The position numbers and the translations under genes were made by a program. The notes under the pieces are model-generated. The model worked only from the letters and a program-made list of their open reading frames with translations, made no database searches and had not been told where the DNA came from. DNA of 9,072 nt, from the NCBI GenBank assembly GCA_030044775.1, contig JASICF010000244.1:1-9072 (forward strand). Direction: 5' to 3'. The DNA comes from Candidatus Sulfotelmatobacter sp. (lineage in GTDB: Bacteria > Acidobacteriota > Terriglobia > Terriglobales > Acidobacteriaceae). Below are positions 7,035 through 9,072 of this stretch, piece by piece (the stretch's first letter is position 1; each line of letters starts with the position of its first letter).

Positions 7035-7650
7035 CTAGTGCGAGCCGAAGCCCAAGGCCAACAAGCAGAGAACCTGAAATGACGCTGACGCGCCTAGCGT
7101 TTGCTGGTTTGCGAGTCAGCCAAGCACTGACGCGGCCGGCAGCCAAGGCCAACACACCGAGGAAAACTACATCTATCAGGGCAAATGTCAGCCCGAGCAG
7201 CGCTAGCTGGAACTGGGCATGCTCGCTTCGGGGGCTTACAAACTGAGGGAGGAAAGTGACAAAGAACAAAATCGCCTTCGGGTTAAAGAGATTTGTGACC
7301 ACTCCTTGACGAAATACCGGCCAATCTCTCGCGCGCGCCAAGTGTTGAACAGCGGCGAAAGGATTCGGCTTACCCATAAGCTTGATTCCTAGGTAAACGA
7401 GATAAAAGGCGCCAGCTAGCTTAACCACCAGGAACGCGTTCGCCGAGGCCTGCAATAGAGTCGCCAGACCGAGAACGGCAAGCAGAGTATGTACCACTTC
7501 TCCAGAGGCAATTGCCAAGGCGGAAATGCAGCCTGTCCGCCTGCCTCCTGAGATAGCCCTGGATAACACGTACAAAATGTCAGGACCGGGCGCGGCAATA
7601 GCTGCCGAAGCAGCGACGAGGAACAAGATGAATGTGCGCAAGTCCAGCAT
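7021..7650 (-). CDS. LysE/RhtB-family amino-acid or metabolite exporter
   Basis: The ATG at 7650 (MLDLRTFILF) gives 209 residues, the usual length of this family; a TTG at 7701 would add an unlikely hydrophilic leader. Hallmarks are APGPD (20-24) at the end of TM1 followed by SRAISGGRRTG, and the NLFNPKA loop (120-126). Hydrophobic segments at about 5-22, 43-66, 72-91, 126-138, 147-172 and 188-206 fit the six-helix fold. Members sit in the inner membrane and export amino acids such as lysine, threonine or homoserine lactones by proton antiport; the substrate here cannot be read from sequence. A TACAAT box lies just upstream (7670-7665), but its nearest -35-like box is only 13 bases away. Only a weak GAGA precedes the start. 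No regulator gene (LysG or Lrp type) lies beside it. Confidence 0.92.
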   Translation of the reverse strand: MLDLRTFILFLVAASAAIAAPGPDILYVLSRAISGGRRTGCISALAIASGEVVHTLLAVLGLATLLQASANAFLVVKLAGAFYLVYLGIKLMGKPNPFAAVQHLARARDWPVFRQGVVTNLFNPKAILFFVTFLPQFVSPRSEHAQFQLALLGLTFALIDVVFLGVLALAAGRVSAWLTRKPANARRVSVISGSLLVGLGLRLALAERD

Positions 7651-7685
7651 ATTCTCAGAGAGCCATTGTATCCGAAAGTTGGAAC

Positions 7686-7929
7686 TCAAGATGGCGCACA
7701 AACCTGCGCGAGACGCGACGACTGTCGGATCGCTGCCGGGAGTCCGGTCGGATTCTCGCGGCGTCTCTCCGCGATGTAGGCCAGGGTTTCTCTCGCCCCG
7801 ATAGAGAAGGCGGTCCGTCTAACTTGACTTCCGAATCCCTCATGCCAACGGCAATAAATCGTGTGACCAACGACTGGCGCGAATTTATTTGCTGCGACGC
7901 AGCCCCGTAAGGTGGGAGCTATTGATCGT
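7686..7929 (-). other. Spacer with a start-less open frame, possible gene remnant
   Basis: Between the VOC remnant and the exporter, one minus-strand frame is open for 84 codons (7940 to the TGA at 7688-7686) but contains no ATG, GTG or TTG. Its last part (TAFSIGARETLAYIAERR and GLPAAIRQSSRLAQV) has protein-like composition and mostly G or C in third positions. Other frames on both strands are also open here, so this is weak evidence. No family recognised. Confidence 0.22.
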
Positions 7930-8136
7930 TCATCGTTTTTTCAAGATTTTGATTTTGTATGCCCACGTGTCGGCCAAGATAAGCGCGCAGCCCTGCCGAT
8001 CGACCTGTGCGACCCGCGCTTGGCCATCCTCGTCGTAGCACCAAGGACTCGTGAAGCCAAGCCCGTTAACGTAAAAGCGAAGCGAGGTCTTAACGTCTGT
8101 CACGTGCAGGACCGGACGCGCGAACCAGTCTGTCAT
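7930..8136 (-). pseudogene. Truncated glyoxalase/bleomycin-resistance (VOC) protein
   Basis: The ATG at 8136 (MTDWFARPVLHV) is fixed by AAGGAAG about 8 bases upstream. Residues 1-58 match the first half of a VOC-fold protein: PVLHVTDVKTSLRFYVNGLG with the usual metal-ligand His11, then YDEDGQARVAQVDRQG and ALILADTW. After Trp58 (about base 7963) the sequence turns into AYKIKILKKR and stops, giving 68 residues against about 115-130 for the family. The second betaalphabetabetabeta unit, with the remaining metal ligand, is missing, and I could not find it in any frame further left. The product should not fold into a working enzyme unless it dimerises as a half-module. Intact promoter and ribosome site suggest a fairly recent deletion or replacement of the 3' half. 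Full-length relatives may act in aldehyde detoxification or antibiotic binding. Confidence 0.75.
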
Positions 8137-8180
8137 AGGCTGTTCTTCCTTACTGAGGACAACTTCTTTACGCTTCTGAA

Positions 8181-8208
8181 ATTCTACGCCGGCCTGCAAA
8201 GATGTCAG
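8181..8208 (-). promoter_or_regulatory. Candidate sigma70-type promoter for the truncated VOC gene
   Basis: On the minus strand CTGACA (8208-8203, 5 of 6 to TTGACA) and TAGAAT (8186-8181, 5 of 6 to TATAAT) are 16 bases apart. Transcription would start near 8174, leaving a leader of about 38 bases with AAGGAAG before the ATG at 8136. This is the best promoter match in the window. Confidence 0.45.
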
Positions 8209-8273
8209 TTGGCGAAAAACAAGCGTTGGCGCTCATTGACCCTCAATGAGCGTAATCGGGATTTAACGCCAAC
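8208..8273. repeat. Nested inverted repeats, hairpin or palindromic element
   Basis: CGCTCATTGA (8230-8239) and TCAATGAGCG (8243-8252) form a perfect 10-bp inverted repeat around a CCC loop. Around it, GTTGGCG (8225-8231) pairs with CGCCAAC (8267-8273), and a further direct copy of GTTGGCG lies at 8208-8214. Read on the minus strand, the hairpin is followed within about 10 bases by TTTTT, so it may terminate the carbonic anhydrase transcript, which ends 64 bases to its right. It could equally be a protein-binding operator or a REP-like unit, as it abuts the VOC promoter. Confidence 0.55.
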
Positions 8274-8336
8274 AATCCCTCTCTAACGAGCCACGCTAGC
8301 GATTCGATGTAAGCCGCTTCAATGATGGGTGGATAT

Positions 8337-8891
8337 TTACGCCGCGGCGCGGATTGCCGTGGGCGGCACGACGATCTCAACAAGTCCGGTGCCGATGTCA
8401 TAAACCAGGCCCGATATTAGCCACTCTCCCGGCAATGCGGGAATCGCCCGGAGAAGGGCGACGTCGACGGCAACAGCCGCACGGGGATCGCTGACTTTCT
8501 TGTTCTTAACTTCCCCTTCCTCTATTTGAAAATAACGCGACAGCATGGAGGGCTCGCCGGCGAGATACGTCATGCCGCAATTGGTGTGTTGCATCACGAT
8601 GAGATGAAACTCCCCGCCGCCTCCGGGAATCGCTTGGGCAACCTGACCGATTCTTCCGAGCAGGCCCAACTGCTCCAACAACCCTGGGGTAATTCGGCCG
8701 CCGATGTTGCGCATCACGACTGCCTCGCCAGGCTTGATTCCAAGCACGTGAGCCGGATCGACACGCATATCAGCGCAACCGATAATGATTGCTCTTACAT
8801 TCGGTAGCGCACGGGGCATCAGGTCTCGCGCGGCGGAGTCACTGGCAGCAAAATCTCTATTACGTTTTAACAAAGAATCAAAAGTGTTCAT
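8337..8891 (-). CDS. Beta-class carbonic anhydrase
   Basis: The ATG at 8891 (MNTFDSLLKR) follows TAAGGA about 10 bases upstream and gives 184 residues, a normal length for the short bacterial beta class. It interconverts CO2 and bicarbonate in the cytoplasm using zinc. Zinc ligands are Cys39, His102 and Cys105 (IIIGCADMRVDP and MQHTNCGMTY), and Asp41-Arg43 form the catalytic dyad of the CxDxR motif. RNIGGRI (61-67) and the C-terminal strand WLISGLVYDIGTGLVEIV (157-174) also fit. The usual HTDCGM has Asn in place of Asp, a mild change. The gene is separated from its minus-strand neighbour by a hairpin, so it is probably transcribed alone. No bicarbonate transporter or cyanase lies nearby to indicate a special role; bicarbonate supply or pH control is the default inference. 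Confidence 0.93.
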   Translation of the reverse strand: MNTFDSLLKRNRDFAASDSAARDLMPRALPNVRAIIIGCADMRVDPAHVLGIKPGEAVVMRNIGGRITPGLLEQLGLLGRIGQVAQAIPGGGGEFHLIVMQHTNCGMTYLAGEPSMLSRYFQIEEGEVKNKKVSDPRAAVAVDVALLRAIPALPGEWLISGLVYDIGTGLVEIVVPPTAIRAAA

Positions 8892-9072
8892 GTGGGTTTT
8901 TCCTTAACAGAATGTTGGGCTGACACTTCGTTGGTTTATGTGAAGGGGTAAACGGGTTCTCGGGTCAGTGGTAATTTGATGGCACGCCTGAGGATTTTGA
9001 TTCAGAACTCTCGGGTCCCACTAATCGGCGGGCCTATGAATTGACGATAACAGGCGATAGCACCCATCGACC
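8892..9072. other. Leader of the carbonic anhydrase gene and unassigned sequence
   Basis: Apart from the ribosome site just upstream of 8891, no convincing promoter pair or gene is seen. The 9-base sequence TCTCGGGTC occurs twice (8958-8966 and 9009-9017), with no clear meaning. Confidence 0.4.

Noticed and set aside
7655..7870. 71-codon minus-strand ORF rich in Arg, Ser and Asp
   Set aside because: TTG start, no ribosome site, biased composition, and overlaps the start of the exporter gene.
8208..8273. Integron attC-like site (GTTGGCG...CGCCAAC)
   Set aside because: The core does not fit GTTRRRY and the orientation is wrong; no integrase is visible.
8958..9017. Direct repeat TCTCGGGTC, 51 bases apart
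   Set aside because: Nine bases twice is not enough to claim an operator or attachment site.
1..9072. Defence island, CRISPR array, prophage or transposon
   Set aside because: No repeat-spacer pattern, Cas, nuclease, transposase, integrase or phage structural cluster was seen; the fibre protein alone is not evidence of a prophage.

Overview
The window looks like chromosomal DNA of a soil-type Acidobacteriota. This is inferred from moderately high GC, a membrane-anchored Ser/Thr kinase fused to kinesin-light-chain-like TPRs, a long Gly/Asn/Thr-rich fibre-like surface protein with an acidobacterial-style C-terminal domain, and a lone secreted POTRA protein. No search was run, so the taxon is a guess from gene style.

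Layout. (a) 1-1839 (+): 3' part of a modular secreted fibre-like protein (DNRLRE-type end, Gly/Thr repeats, YadA-head-like Asn-rich repeats, conserved C-terminal domain), open at the window's left edge. (b) 1840-2535: spacer with one weak minus-strand candidate, a small secreted protein. (c) 2536-4983 (-): full-length PknB-type kinase, single TM helix and a TPR array with an exact 42-residue period; a plausible promoter lies just upstream. (d) 4984-5671: upstream spacer with a 51-codon plus-strand ORF and a 124-codon minus-strand ORF carrying an FGPxGAWIVV motif; neither is certain. (e) 5672-6262 (+): exported protein with one clear and one probable POTRA domain but no beta-barrel. (f) 6263-7034: mostly empty, but 6636-7034 (-) reads as a broken gene with one in-frame stop and a leucine-rich-repeat-like end. 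(g) 7021-7650 (-): intact LysE/RhtB-type exporter. (h) 7930-8136 (-): glyoxalase-fold (VOC) gene with good promoter and ribosome site but lacking its C-terminal half. (i) 8208-8273: nested inverted repeats. (j) 8337-8891 (-): beta-class carbonic anhydrase with all zinc and dyad residues. (k) 8892-9072: leader and unassigned sequence.

The genes do not form an obvious operon or pathway. The kinase, exporter, VOC remnant and carbonic anhydrase share the minus strand, but spacers and fragments separate them. The right half looks like a decaying accessory stretch. I see no CRISPR array, transposase, integrase, tRNA, rRNA or defence system. The most interesting items are the stand-alone POTRA protein, the broken LRR-like gene, the truncated VOC gene with intact expression signals, and the modular fibre protein.
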